From Saxidomus purpurata (Eukaryota > Mollusca > Bivalvia > Venerida > Veneridae): a DNA stretch of 64,000 bases. The translations under genes and the position numbers were made by a program. The stretch lies in assembly GCA_022818135.1 (NCBI GenBank), contig JAFMSR010000001.1, forward strand, positions 36,610,672 through 36,674,671, in the 5' to 3' direction. Numbering within the stretch: position 1 is the stretch's first letter; every line of letters starts with the position of its first letter. Below, one piece after another: positions 14,801 through 26,364 of this stretch. The notes beneath the pieces are model-generated. The model was not told the origin of the DNA. It ran no database searches and was given only the letters and a program-made list of their open reading frames with translations.

Positions 14801-14838
14801 TGGCCCAGTCTGATTCTGACTCAAGTGACAGTGATTGA
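1904..14838 (+). CDS. STON2: Stonin / stoned-B-like endocytic clathrin adaptor (spliced gene)
   Basis: Coding exons 1904-5819, 13317-13454 and 14468-14838 join in phases 1 and 1 to give 1474 aa. Stonins sort synaptic vesicle proteins such as synaptotagmin into clathrin/AP-2 endocytosis. The long acidic N-terminal part (about 1-935) looks disordered. It carries five NPF motifs (N590, N704, N729, N756, N888), expected to bind EH domains of Eps15 and intersectin. It also has WxxF motifs (W132, and W173 followed by acidic residues) and a DPF, of the kind that bind AP-2 appendages. A stonin homology domain spans about 940-1065 ('YLEECQKDSFKLMLRYP'), and a mu-homology domain about 1075-1440 is completed by exons 2 and 3 ('YEHVYRSIVWRIPRLP'). 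An acidic Glu-run/Ser-Asp tail ends the protein. It is longer than human stonin-2 (about 900 aa), mainly in the N-terminus. Stonin-1 versus stonin-2 orthology is not resolvable by eye; invertebrates usually have one. Confidence 0.93.
6145..6270 (+). repeat. Dispersed repeat, copy 1
   Basis: 'gatttgtgagca', then 'aaattttaaatt', 'gaattctc' and 'gtaaatctatgtgaaat' occur in this order, and again in inverse orientation at 29460-29580. The two copies share spacing and tail and have diverged by several substitutions. The family was not recognised. Confidence 0.6.
6954..7318. repeat. 23-bp minisatellite in stonin intron 1
   Basis: About 16 imperfect head-to-tail units of 'gtatgtggagatatgacagatga' type, mostly 23 bp, with one 20-bp and one 27-bp unit. 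The apparent - strand reading frames here are a by-product of the array. Confidence 0.85.
8080..8230 (+). repeat. Single monomer of a tandem-repeat element
   Basis: 'gagcttagatatttgg', 'atgtagcattgcctagtggacct' split over the line, and 'gggtcaaaattgacc' match the monomers repeated at 52130-53356. It appears to be a decayed solo remnant of the same family. Confidence 0.6.
8231..8900. repeat. ~20-bp minisatellite (ttagcaaccagtgacttcc)
   Basis: Roughly 30 degenerate units built on 'cttagcaaccagtgacttcc' run through about 670 bp, with unit length wobbling between 17 and 25 bp. The left edge merges into the element monomer at 8080-8230, so the array may have grown from it or inserted beside it. 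Confidence 0.8.
9765..9840 (-). repeat. tRNA-derived SINE head (decayed)
   Basis: Read on the - strand, 'ggtgacatggtgtaag' resembles a Pol III A box region, 'gactcctaacc' an anticodon arm, and 'tggctttgaatcc' a B box. Acceptor-stem pairing is absent, so it is not a working tRNA gene. Confidence 0.45.
10187..10801. mobile_element. MITE with ~20-bp TIRs and TA target duplication
   Basis: The left end 'ccgtatatcgggtttttttc' is repeated inverted at the right end with one mismatch (ccatatatcggg...), and both TIRs continue into 'gcg'. TA dinucleotides flank both ends (10185-10186 and 10802-10803), as expected for the Tc1/mariner superfamily. The interior is AT-rich with recurrent 'tttcgcgatt' words and codes for no transposase, so this is a non-autonomous copy. 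Confidence 0.75.
11042..11854. mobile_element. MITE-like insertion with pogo/Tigger-like right end
   Basis: The right end read inward is 'cagtcgactctcgttatctc', typical of pogo/Tigger-type termini and followed outside by TA. 'cgagataac' words recur along the element. The left end (ctgggccagaaaataagtga) is not a good inverted copy of the right, so the left boundary is uncertain or the element is a composite. The interior (11230-11400) is GC-richer than its surroundings and has no transposase. Confidence 0.5.
13014..13160. repeat. 23-bp minisatellite before stonin exon 2
   Basis: Six or so nearly identical 23-bp units 'tgatttgctgtaaaaatgct' plus gta, with more degenerate copies extending left to about 12955. 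The array ends about 150 bp upstream of the exon 2 acceptor. Confidence 0.85.
13317..13454 (+). CDS. STON2: Stonin coding exon 2 (mu-homology domain)
   Basis: The acceptor 'ccgcttttcag' ends at 13316 and the donor CAAG|GTAATA is at 13454/13455. Entering in phase 1 it encodes 'GLERLTMMAQGNV' through 'SIVWRIPRLPIRNQ', the conserved WR(I/M)PRLP strand of the stonin mu-homology domain. The 138-nt length keeps the phase at 1. Confidence 0.93.
13505..13930 (+). repeat. Tandem-monomer element remnant in stonin intron 2
   Basis: It starts with a short hairpin 'tccccactttt ... aaagtagggg' typical of bivalve element starts. 'tatagagttattgccctttt' followed by 'gtacttggcaagt' then occurs twice, at about 13711 and 13866 (period about 155). 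It carries no protein. Confidence 0.6.
14215..14307 (-). repeat. tRNA-derived SINE head in stonin intron 2
   Basis: Read on the - strand, 'ctggagcagtggtagcac' resembles an A box and 'ggttccaggttcaatcccc' contains a B box. The 5' and 3' flanks do not pair as an acceptor stem. It is probably a decayed SINE head or tRNA pseudogene. Confidence 0.5.
14468..14838 (+). CDS. STON2: Stonin coding exon 3 (C-terminus)
   Basis: The acceptor 'cttattcag' ends at 14467. In phase 1 the exon reads 'GAYTSHLFRLKLELG' and continues to 'YEYRIEIEHLDEYPELLA', the last strands of the mu-homology domain. An acidic tail (EEEEEER, then SDSDSSDSD) follows and the TGA is at 14836-14838. Confidence 0.93.
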
Positions 14839-16149
14839 TGAAAATTTTTAGCACCAGTCTAGAACATTAAATTGGAATGGTTTCTACCTGATTGCAGATC
14901 TAAAGGTTGTGTTTTTCTCCACCAACATTGATAATGGATATTGGAACCAGACGAACATTCAATGCAGTTAAGTTGTTGTTAGTGGACTCGTGTGTGATAT
15001 AAATTTATCTGTAGAAAGTGATGCATAATATCCAATCTTGTTGTAATTGATTGCAGTGCTCACAAGTCTGTTCGCCAATGTCATGATGGCAGAGTAAATT
15101 GAAAGGAAGCCATCTTACCCAGATGTAGAGGAAAAAATGCTGTAGCAAACTACACAATTTATACAGTCATGTCTTACCTTAAGTGTCATGTTTATGTAAA
15201 ACGTAAGATATATACAATGTTTATTAGACACATATATATAGTGCTGCAAGTAGACTGGGGTAGTAGTCTGGAATGTTGACCTGAGAGTTAGGGTGACAGA
15301 ATTTATCCCAGATTTACTGGCATCTAAAAAGGCTTGAATGTTTTATGAAAGCGACATAAAAAAAGATTGTTTCATGTTCATTAAATGTCAGCCTGATTTG
15401 CAAGTATTAAGAAAAATTGTTAAGAAGAATATTTATGTAGTACTTAAAATGTTCTTTCTTATCACAGATAGGAAAAGCTGGGAAGCTCTGAACTATTTCT
15501 TCCTCTTGGGCATTGATCATAAACATTGTAAATATGATCCCGTTTTTTAGGTGCAAGATAGTTTCCAATGTGTTTCACCGTTATGCCCTTGATGTTTTGA
15601 TGGTAGATATGTTGTCTAAAGTGTCTCTTCAAGGTTTCGTTAGAGAAATTGTTGCAATTAATATTGACGGGGTGTTGTGCAGCAGCGTGAATTCACTGTT
15701 TAGAGTGGTAGATTTTGTTAGTCATAGCAATGGCCGCAGTTTTGCACGGTCATTGCGGCAAGCTTTTATTTTGTTGAACTGCTCATGTTGTCAAACTCAT
15801 CTTGTACATTCTGTAAATTTCCCAGGAATTTATCGCAGAGGGATGTTCTGTTTTGTATCAGGAGAAATATGTTGATTAAAACTAAGAATTGATATGCAGA
15901 TACAGGAAATAAGCAGAAAATGATACTCCTAAACATTTGTTCCCTTAATCAGATATCAAGTTTTCATTTAATTACAACTGTTACATTTTCATAAATTTCT
16001 TGTTTCTTACCAAGAGTTACTTTGCATCACAAGTTCAGTGTTTTCATAGATTTTGAATAATTTGTGATAAAAGGATATGAAAAACATTTTTTTTATGCCA
16101 TAAAATCATTGAATTCGCTGAATTCACTAATCAGATTTTTTTACCATGA
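14839..16149 (+). other. Stonin 3'-UTR and downstream sequence
   Basis: No AATAAA is seen close to the stop; ATTAAA variants occur near 14866 and 15378, but none is decisive. AT-rich sequence with random short reading frames. A 120-codon frame at 15513-15875 has no recognisable domain and is not called. Confidence 0.4.
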
Positions 16150-17140
16150 TGACCTTCCTCAACAGACAAGAGGAGTGCATAACTCTGTCCAGGTTTTTGA
16201 CAGAATTATGCCTCTTTTTCCAGAAAGTACATTGAGTATGGGTCAATCCGCTCCGTTGCCTTAACCCTTTGAGATATTGCTTGTGAAACTCCTCTTAAAG
16301 CTATTGCAGATTATTACCCCATCTTCCAGGGAAGAAAACCTGTCAGGGATTGTTTTAAAAATTAAGGCCTTTTATCGACCTAGAATTTGGTTAACAGAAT
16401 TATGGCCCTTTGTCCATTTTTTACTGAACTATCTTGAGAAATTAATTCTTAAACCGGATGGCAATTTTTGCTTAAACTTTCAGGGATGAACAACCTTAAT
16501 GTGTAGATGGTAGTAAAGAAAGTAATTTTGTCAAGGAAATTTTACTTGAATTATGGCCCTTTGTTGATTTAGAATTTCACTATATACTATTTAGAAATTT
16601 TGTGAACGCACTCCTCTTAAACCGGATGGCAATTTTGCTTAAACTTCCAGGGATGAACAACCTTAATGTGTAGATGGCAGTAAAGAGGATTTTTGTGCGG
16701 CCAGATATTAACAGAATTATGGCCCTTTGTTGAGTTTTCCTATATGCCATATGAGAACTATTGTAAGCAAGAGTAACTCTTAAAATGGTTGGCTTGATTT
16801 GTGCTTAGAACTTCCTAGGGATGAACAACCTTATGTGTAGCTCGTAGTACAGTAAAAGTTTTTTTTTATAGGCAAATTTAACAGAATTATGGCCCTTTGT
16901 TAAGTCCTTCTGACTAGCATCTAGAAATATTGTGAATGCAACTCGTTGTAAACCAGCTGGCAGATTTTGCTTAAACTTCCCAGGGATGAATCCAGCTTTA
17001 GGGATGTGCAGATTGTAGTCAAGGAAGAAATATTTGTTGATTAAAACTTAACAGAATTGATAGGCCCATTGTTGATTTTTTTCACAAATGATACCCTATA
17101 AATTTGTTCCACCAATTTAACAGAATTAAGGCCCTTTTTG
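16150..17140 (+). repeat. Diverged tandem array, ~160-170 bp monomer
   Basis: 'aacagaattatggccctttg' or variants recur at about 16391, 16549, 16708, 16878, 17048 and 17118. Between them run 'aaaccggatggcaattttgc' and 'cagggatgaacaaccttaat' plus gtgtagatgg. The spacing is 158-170 bp for most copies. It resembles the tandem core of bivalve pearl-like non-autonomous elements. Confidence 0.8.
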
Positions 17141-17901
17141 ATTTAATTACAACTATATACCATATAAATAAATTTAACATATAAATTTTACATTTGTAAT
17201 TTAATTTAACATGTACATAAAGTTCCTGTTATATTTTAGGTTTATGTACAAAATGAAACAGTGGAATAAAAAGATATGAAAAAAATTTTTTTATACAGAT
17301 AAAATTCACTTGTTTATGAGCATCTCACAGTAGCATCCGATTCCTTTGGTCAAATTGTAGTTTCTATTTGTGTTAATCAGTTATTACTCTGTTGAAGTGT
17401 TTTGGAGGACCTGTCACCAAACAAGATAAAAAAAATGTCTTTTAAATAAATTTACATGAGATAAGCCAAATATTACAGATGTACTGAATATGCTCAGATT
17501 GAAAGCTCTCTTGATGTAATGGCAATGGAAACAGGGTAAGAAATGTTACCTATTCAGGGTAAGGTATACATTTGTTTTTGGTACATGAAAATTGCTCTAT
17601 ATACAGAAGGTTATATTATTTTAATGGATATAAGCACAGGCCTTTTGAAAAAAGGTGATTCGAATTTTTTTGCTTATCATGATTGATTAACTCTCTAAGT
17701 CAGATATATCCATGTTGCCAGAATAATGAAAAATTACATGTTGGTAAAGTAGTGGACTATAACAAAGGTAAAACTGTATCAGGTATACATATACATTTTC
17801 TGTGCTTTGTAATATAGTTTTTGTTTCTACCAGCTGGTCAGTCATTTGATATAGTGTTTATATTTTGATTATGTTTTTATACCTTGTTACCTCACTTTTT
17901 T
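17141..17901. other. AT-rich spacer, nothing recognised
   Basis: No open frame, repeat family or RNA signature was recognised. Homopolymer T and A runs are frequent, including the T-run into which the next element appears to have inserted. Confidence 0.4.
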
Positions 17902-18850
17902 TTTTAGTTCACCTGAGCACGAAGTCCTCAAAGGTGAGCTATTGTGATCGCCTGGTGTCCGTCGTCTGTCCACACTTTACCTTGTTTATGCAATAGAATC
18001 TGCATTTTTCACTGGATCTTCATGACACTTGGTCAGAATGACTACCTTGATGAAATCTAGGTCTTGTTAGAACATGGGTTATCTGGGGTCAAAAACTAGG
18101 TCATGGGGTCAAATCATAGAAAAACCTTGTGTATGCAATAGATGAATTTCTCAGTGGATTTTCATGAAACTTGGTCAGTATGATTGCCTTGATGAAATCT
18201 AGGTCGAGTTTGAACATGGGTCATGTGGGGTCGAAAACAAGGTCACAGGGTCAGATCATAGAAAGACCTTGTGTATGCTATAGGGGTTGCATTTTTCATT
18301 GCACCTACATGAAACTTGGTCAGTATGATTGCCATGATGAAATCTAGGTCATCTCGGTTCGAACATGGTCATCTAGTGTCATAAACTAGGTCACAGGGTC
18401 AAATAATAGAAAAACCTTGTGTATGCCATAAAAGTTGCATTTTTCAGTGGGCCTTCATGAAACTTGGTCAGTATGATTGCCTTGATAAAATCTAGGTCTT
18501 GTTCGAACATGGGTCATGTGGGGTCAAAAACTAGGTCACAGGATAACATTGTAGAAAAACCATGTGTATGCAATAGACGTTGCATTTTTCATTATATCTT
18601 CTTGAAACTTTGGTCAAGTATGATTATGGGTAATCTGAGGTCAAAAACTAGGTCACCCGGTTAAAAACCATTTGTATGCCTTACAGGTAACATTTACAAC
18701 CTAATCATCATGTAAATTGGTCAAAAGGTTTGCCTTGTCAAGGTCAAACAGAATGTTTGTGTTTATGATAATAGTTTAAGAGTTGAAGTTTGGTCACATA
18801 TAGTCATAAGTCGCAGGTGAGCGATATTGGGCCATCTTGGCCCTCTTGTT
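17902..18850 (+). mobile_element. Tandem-repeat-bearing non-autonomous element (pearl/HINE-like), copy 1
   Basis: The 5' part reads 'ttagttcacctgagcacgaa' then 'aggtgagctattgtgatcgc'. The core has about five monomers of roughly 155-160 bp ('atgaaacttggtcagtatga', 'ggtcaaaaactaggtcacag', 'aaaaaccttgtgtatgc'). The 3' end is 'aggtgagcgatatt', a perfect hairpin GGGCCATCTTGGCCC (18829-18843), then tcttgtt. The same 3' end recurs at 53321-53356. Tandem cores, a 3'-terminal hairpin and insertion in a T-run fit Helentron-derived (HINE) or pearl elements of bivalves; the class is an inference. No protein is encoded. Confidence 0.75.
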
Positions 18851-21796
18851 TGTTCATTGTCATGACAGTTGACAGACAAATCTGGATTTTGGATTGAAAA
18901 AACATTAATTTTAGTGAACAGCTATTAAACCTATTTATTATTTTGTTTAAGCATACAGACACATTTAACAACATCAGGGTACATGTACTTTTTTAAAGAG
19001 CATGTGTGAGATTTATAAACTGCTTGTGTTACATTTTGACTTTAACAGATTCGGATATTCTTTTAGCACACCTTAGCAACTGCTCAGATGCATTTTACAA
19101 CTAGTCAAAGTCTGTTATATGGTCGTCGGTTCTATATTACTGTACAAGATTTCGCTCTCAATGATATCTTTCTGAAACAACAAAGCCCAAGGCTAGATAG
19201 CTTGAGAGAATTGTTGCCATGGCAACAGAAGAAATATATAAAAAATTCCATGAGTCAAAAACAAATTTACCAAGACCTTTTAAGAGATGATGATTCATTA
19301 AAACCTTCGTGCAAAAGGGCTTATCTTATTTCAATACACATTAATTTTGCATCCACATGTATATAGAAATCTTGAGAAAATTATTTATAACTGTGTAATT
19401 AATTGTAAAAATTCATGGCTGCCAAAGCACATGGCTCATCAAAATTTTGTCTTAAATGTCTATATTGAATCCTTTAAAGGGTTTGGATTACTATAAAAGG
19501 AATGAGCATTGTGTGATTAAGTCGGTCTCCGCCAAAAATGTTAAAAGTTCTCAGAAATCCTTAATAATTATGTCCTGCTTTAAAAAGATCCATTAAATGT
19601 GGATGGCATCCAAGTGGGGTAGTCAGGGGGCAGCATTTAAACTAAAATGAATGGTACAGGGCTATTTACTAGACTTACCATGTTGGTAAAGTGACCACAG
19701 CACAGTTTGTCTGACAGTTTGTACAATAAGTTTTATTCCTTTACATGCTGTATGAACGATGTAATTAAACCAGAAGAGGTCATGGTCAAGGTCAAAAGTA
19801 AATATGTCTGCTGCCGAATATCTGTAAATGCAAGAAAAAAATGTACTCCAGATAATGTGATAGAGTTTTAATACAATGACCCTCTGACTTGTATGTTTCA
19901 ATCAAAACAGAATATTGGATAAGATATACAACTAAATAGTTAACACCTGCAAACTATGTTGTTCAGTATGTATTTGTTATATCTATAATTTGATTTTGAA
20001 GTCTGGATTGCTCTAAATTTACAATACTGTGTTGCAGAAGTATTCATCTTCATTATTAATCTTTTTTTGTTTTGTCTATTTCTGTTCTGTATTTAGAGCT
20101 ATTTTTACATTGCCAGTTCTATATTGTTTAATGATTGTTATTCGTTTATATTTTATGTTTTCTTCATTTTGCTTTGTTGATGATTTTTCAGAGAGATTTT
20201 ATTCAGACATTAATAGTTTATTTATTGCTTTTTCTCGATGCCAGATTCATCAAAATCATTTCGCAGAATTCTTCATCATTAACATAATATTTATAACTTG
20301 GGAAAATATGAACCTTTTAGTTTGTGCCATACTTAATCCCTTTCTGTCATTAAAATATTTTTATCTGAATTTATAAATATAAACTATTGAAGGGAAAAAA
20401 GAAACTGTTTAGAAAATAGTATCTGCCCACAGATTTGTAAGAAATAATTGAGATATAAAATAGGATGTCGGAGTTATTTTCGACATCTCAGGGCATGTAG
20501 ATTAAAGTATTATGTAGTGAACTCAGTAAAAATATACAGTATTGATGTATTGAACTTAATTTTGTTTTTGTTTGTGGCATTTTAGTTAGCAAGTAGTGTC
20601 TTGAGTGATGTACAGATGATAATAGATAATAGCTGTTTCTTGGAAACAAATAATAGATCTTAGAAATGGCTCTTGTACACAGATCTGTTAGAATTGTTGC
20701 CGTCTGTTGTGGCAAAGACCTGGTAGTCTGAAGCCAAGGGAGGCAACATGTTTTTTTTTCACTGAGGCATACCATTTACAGATATGTTGGAAGTATGCAG
20801 AGTGATTGAAACTTGATCTGAGATTGTTATTGTTAACAGTTAATATAGGAGAATGTGTCAGTGACATAATAGATATATACCTACGCAAATGTTTACAACT
20901 ACTGCATAAAAAGATTAGTTTATACAAACTTTATGCCAAATTTATAAAAATGATAGATCATGTGCCCATTTAAAGGTCTAATCATTACATTATCCAATGA
21001 CTTTCCTTTGTAAAATTGGACTCTTCCGCTATGTCACACTGTCACTGTCACACTATCCTAAATGAGCTGTAGATGATGCTATAATGTAATAAATCATGAA
21101 ACATACTCACATTTATACTGAATTTTATACATGTACAGCAGTGTGTACTAAGTCCTTAAACAGGTTTACATATATGTCAAAATATCTCATTTTATCCTAG
21201 ATATATTTAGTTGTTTATTCCTGAGCATAATAATAATCTTGTTATGTATATCTGTGTAATAGTGAATCGTAAAATGATATGTTACATGTACATTTGTATA
21301 TCACACTTCAGAGTAATGTTTTCAGTCTCATAGATAAAACAGTTGCATACGTGTGTAAGTGTGACCATTTACGGTATACTCATTATAACTTACTCAGTTT
21401 GTTAGGTGAGACCTTATACTAGTCAGAAAAATATGTTATGGTAATGTTTTAAGAATTTTACTTGTCAAATTTTTTAATGTATAATTATCCTAACAATGCA
21501 AATATCAGGATATACTTTTGAATAAGAAAAATATTAGATAGAGTGTAAATTTACTATGATTCTACTCCCACACTGTGTTATACAAAATGAGAATGTCGGT
21601 GAGGGTTGATAGCTACCTTAAAACTGGCATTTCTACATGGTGGTGCATGTACCTTAAAATACAGTGACGGATTCGATGTATGCGTTAGTAACAGGCTGAA
21701 ATTAGAAAAATTTAACAGATATACGACCCCAAAGGAGGGAGCTTTGGTAACCGACTGGGTTTCTTTAAAATTTCTTATAGGCCTCTTACTGACTTA
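18851..21796. other. Intergenic AT-rich sequence, nothing recognised
   Basis: Two open frames here (19088-19366 + and 20029-20376 +) lack any domain or convincing exon boundary. A small hairpin 'gatgtcg...cgacatc' sits at about 20464-20486. No tRNA, SINE or tandem array is evident. Confidence 0.4.
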
Positions 21797-22002
21797 GGGA
21801 GCGGTGGTTTAGATGTTCAGTTGTCTGCCACTCATACCGGAGGTTGTGGGTTCGAGCCTCACTGGGGTCACGATCGTACTTCCTCTTATGACACCAGTAC
21901 TGGGTTTTCCAGGTAGCGGACTCGAGGGTGACTCGATAAGCTTCAAGCTTTCTTCACAATCAAGTTAAAATAAATGAGAATAGTATAAACTAAACTAACT
22001 GA
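21797..22002 (+). repeat. tRNA-derived SINE, copy A
   Basis: The head 'gggagcggtggtttagatgt' resembles an A box and 'ggttgtgggttcgagcctca' contains a B box. A body ('tatgacaccagtactgg', 'ttttccaggtagcggactcg') and a tail ('agctttcttcacaatcaag', 'taaaataaatgagaatagta') follow. The same body and tail occur at 32537-32765 (-) and 58128-58352 (+), which defines a SINE family. Confidence 0.75.
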
Positions 22003-24885
22003 CTTGATGTTTATCTCTCCTTCTTATTGCCCTATAAAACCATGCAAACAGTGTGGCTCTAAATGATAAAGTATTCAAGCATTGTGATAAGTTGGGAGGT
22101 CAGTGTATGAAGGCTCAATAGAAGTAAAAATGTTTAGATATATTTGCTGATATATCCTGAAATGCATTTAAAGCTACTTATTAATAGATGAATACTAAGT
22201 TTTCATTATATTTCTTTGAAATGTACTCAAAATAAACAATAGAGGATGTATAAAAATAATAGCCGTGTCTTTAAACTGCAGTTTTAATAATCTAGTATAT
22301 ATTATGAATGTAAAATATGTACCAGTATGTACTAGTATTACTAGTTGAAATAGTAACAAAGTAAACAAGCCCCAGCAGTTTATGTAATATGATAACAGAC
22401 TGCCTGCCCTTACAGATAAAGTTGAGGCAATGTCACAAAGTAATTTCAATTTTATTGGTATGCAAACTTCCTTTATGAAGTGTCATTCAATGATGCAGTA
22501 ACTGGATTAATTGATATGAAAACTGCATGTTCTATCTTGACATTATATTCTAAGATTTACAGTATTTCTGACTGATGGCTAGAATTAAATACATGTACAT
22601 ATCTGTTCATTTTGAAATATGAATACTTAAATACGGAATGTCAGTACTTTCACAGTGCCAGTTTTATTTTAAAGATCTGATGCTTACCAATTATGTTCAG
22701 CAGCTTGTTTTTTGTGAAAATTTATAATGATAGAATACAGCATTTATTTTGTTTGAAAAGTGGCATTTTTGTTGCTCTAAAATGTTTACACCACCCTGTG
22801 AAGTAGCAAAATTTTCTACACTGTGCTATATTACAGATATAATACTTGTATATCATTTACTTCTGTTATACAATTTTACAGATATCCGTAAAAAACGGCA
22901 TTATCATTTTAATTCACATTGGTGGATAGTTAAATATGTTGAGGTAACACAAAACTGTACAAAATATAAGCCACGCCCCAATCTACTAAGCCACATCCAT
23001 TTTTAAGCCTATCTATGAAAGCAATAATTTCATTGGTTGTTTGTATTACGGGAAATAATATGAGAGGAGATCATTTCCACTGTGTTAATTTGATATTATT
23101 GCTGCAGCTACTCACTTTGGCACTAAAAATTACAAACTTTTGAACAAATAAAAGGAGGGTGACTATTTAGACACAAAAACAAACATTCACAGAATCAAGG
23201 GGGAGCTGCTGGGGTCAGTCACAAGCAGAGTGGTGAGCACAACCGACCTTTTAATTCTCTAAACATAAACATTGATATTGTGCATTCACCAAACTGCTTT
23301 ATAAATTCTGTCTTCACCAAAGCTTATTAAGCACTTTTAAAACAATACCAAATTTACATAGTTGAAAATGATATTCCCGTATTACAAATAACCAATGAAT
23401 TGTTAATTTCATATAGACTTACAAAGGGCGAAATTTAAAATGGACATTTAATATTTGAACCTGTTACAAACACAAGAGTGCATTGCATCCAGTATTAAAA
23501 AACAAACATTAACTTGCCACATCTGAGTTTTGGTATAGAATCAGTGTATATTATTTCTGCTTTCCATATTCAAGCAGTTGCAAGTTTTAAAATGGAGAGG
23601 AATTAGAAAAAAACTCCTTCCAACTTTGAATAAAATGAAATCTAAGTGATTTTGTAAGCTTTTGCATGTGTTACATGTTAAGATTTTTTTGCCAAGTTAC
23701 AAAAAAGAAAAATCAAGGAAGTTAGTTTTTGTGTTGTTGACGTTTTTATACACACAAAGCATGTACACAGATCCAACTCTCTTTAAGCATACTGCTTGAA
23801 TAAATGAATACAATGAAACTTTAAATTTTGTAAAACAACATCATTGCTAGTACATTTAGTAGGTTTTTACAGACGAAAATACTGTATACATGTACAACCC
23901 TATGAAAGTGACATTAGATGTGGCTTTGTTATTCATGTAATATAGAAGTATTACTCTATACGGCTGTATTGTGCTCACTTGCAATCAAATGTTTTATAGA
24001 AACAGCTTAGTCTTTCGTGTATAAGTAACTACATTATGGTTTTATATGTGTTTGTATTATCGGCGTTTACAAATATACTTTGATATTGTTTTTATTAGGT
24101 AAGTTTAATAAAAATGTTACATAGAGAAAAATAAAATGGTGTTTTCTGTTTTCATTTAGCCACAAGTTCCATGCAAATTGTTGGATATCTACACCATTTG
24201 AAGTACAGAGCTGACTTGTAATTCTGCGCACTTAACAGGAACTTTATTTCATATCTACAGCAGTTTTTATGGAAACAGAGATGTGTGTAAATTTCTTGCA
24301 AAAGAAACATTGTATATAATAGGAACATTTTGATGAGCCCAACATCTACAGGAACAGGTCAAAATTCCTTTACATCTGACATGCCTACTTGTTTACATCA
24401 GGTCATTTTTTTCGGCCATTGCTGCGCATGCGGATCTCTTGATAATATAGTTTGTTTCAAAGTTCAGATCAATGGAAGGTTTTCTAATGAACTGAAAGGT
24501 TTTTCATCATCAAAAGCTCACAAGAATAGTCAAAGTTATCATACTTTGATTAAATGTACATTTTAACAATATTGTGACAATCACAGTATATCTTCTCTGT
24601 TGAAGTCTATGTACATCTCATTTTTCTTCTAAATCTTATACAATAACCTAAATTAGTAGTACATTAAATTCAGTATAGGATTGAAGAAACAGACTATAGA
24701 TTTCCACAAAAGAGATGCATGGCCATTTGAATGACATCATGTTGTGTACACAAATCTGCAATTCAAGGTGCGCAGGAATAGCCAACACGCAGAAAAGGCC
24801 GAAATGACTGTACTGGTTCTGCAAACAAGGGGGGGCCTTGGCTGAAAAAAAACTTGAAGTAGGGCCCAGACTTAAAACTAGATCA
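22003..24885. other. Intergenic AT-rich sequence, nothing recognised
   Basis: No gene or repeat family was recognised over this stretch. Short frames (22749-23006, 24330-24566) look random. A short inverted 'gccacgcccc' / 'gccacatcc' reiteration occurs near 22970. Confidence 0.4.
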
Positions 24886-25738
24886 AGACAAACAAGAAAC
24901 AAGAGTTACTCTCTACAGATAGGTCTTAATGACATTAGACCACTTCAAAGTAAATCTCAAAGTAATAACAAGGACAAGAATGAAAATTTTAACTGAGTTC
25001 TAAGCAAAAGGGCCATAATAAAAAAACCTTGACAGAATTACCTTCTCCTGCCCATGTTTGGGAATCATGATGGTAAACAAGTATTCCAACTTTCAAATTA
25101 ATATCTCAAACAGTTCAGTCAAAAAGTGGACTGGTACGAAAAACTTAACCAAGATTCTAAGTCGATAAAAGGCCTTAATTTTTAAAACAAATCCCTGACA
25201 GAGTTACCTTCTCTTGCGTACAGATGGGGGTAATGATGTGAAATTGCATTAAAAGTTTCAAAGCAATATCTCAAATGGTTAATGCAATAAGTGGATTTTA
25301 CCCATATTCAATGTATTTTCTAAGTCAAAAAGGGGCATAATTCTGTCAAAAACCTTGACAGAGTTATGTCCTCTTGTCTGTTGATGAAGGTCGTGATGGT
25401 AAACAAGTATGGTTAGTTTCAAAGCAATACCTCCAATGGTTTTGAAATAAAGTGAGGTGGTACGAAAAACTTAACCAAGCTCAATACACTTTCTAAGTAA
25501 AAAAAGGGCCATAATTCTGTCAAAAACCTTGACAGAGTTATGTACTCTTGTCTGTAGATGGAGGTTATGATGGTAAACAAGTATGGTAAGTTTCAAAGCC
25601 ATACCTCTAATACTTTTGAAATAAAGTGGGGTGGTACGAAAAACTTAACCAAGGTGTGACGCCAACGCCGACGCCGGGGCGAGTAGGATACCTCCCCTTT
25701 TCATAGAAAAGTCGAGCTAAAAATGACTAAAATTTGGT
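24886..25738 (-). mobile_element. Tandem-repeat-bearing element, - orientation
   Basis: Four or five monomers of about 160 bp carry 'aagggccataattctgtcaa', 'aaccttgacagagttatgt', 'gatggtaaacaagtatgg' and 'gtggtacgaaaaacttaacc'. The right end 'gacgccaacgccgacgccgg', then 'gcgagtaggatacctcccc' and 'agtcgagctaaaaa', is a GC-rich terminus that reads as the 5' end on the - strand. It is a pearl-like element type seen widely in bivalves. Confidence 0.75.
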
Positions 25739-26364
25739 TGAAATGAGTGTTAAACCTGGAGAAACGAAACAGAAAAGTGGAGATGTTGTCCTACTTAGAA
25801 TTGTCAGTCACTTTACAGATTCTAGCTCATAATCAGCAGTTAATGCTGACATTCAAATGGCCATTTTACTTCAGGAGTTAATGACAAGTGAAAAACCCAG
25901 TTTCTCTCTGGGTCAGGAAAGCTCTATGCAAACATTGTAAAATCTGCAAAGTCTTTAATCAGTATATGTACATCACTGGCCTTTGTATCTGACAGTACTA
26001 ATTTGTTCAAGCCTTGCTGTTACTTTGATAAAAGTGATTTTTCTCATTGTTTGTTAGCTGCAGCTTTTTCAGTTCTTTGATTCCTTTTTTTTTGCTTCCC
26101 CATTAATTTTGTATTAATTAAGAGGGAAGGTGATGACACTTGCTTGCTGACACCATCCTGGCAGTTACTGATACAAACCTTGCACACAGGACAAAACTGT
26201 CATTTCACTGTTTTGTCTGTTCTTTGTGTACACAAAACACATCAACACAACACAGGTAAGGATTGCTGTGATCAATTAAAGCATATACTCCCAAGTAAAG
26301 GATTCCAACTAAACAGCCATTGATACTAGTAATATTCAATTGCCAAGAACCATAACTCTTGGTT

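Noticed and set aside
15513..15875. 120-codon frame downstream of stonin
   Set aside because: No recognisable domain, no splice links, likely within 3'-UTR or intergenic DNA.
19088..19366. Possible small exon or gene
   Set aside because: A 92-codon frame with no domain; the region before it offers a weak acceptor, but nothing links to it.
20029..20376. 115-codon Phe/Ile/Leu-rich frame that looks membrane-like
   Set aside because: AT-rich DNA gives such frames by chance; no domain, no neighbouring exon, no conserved motif.
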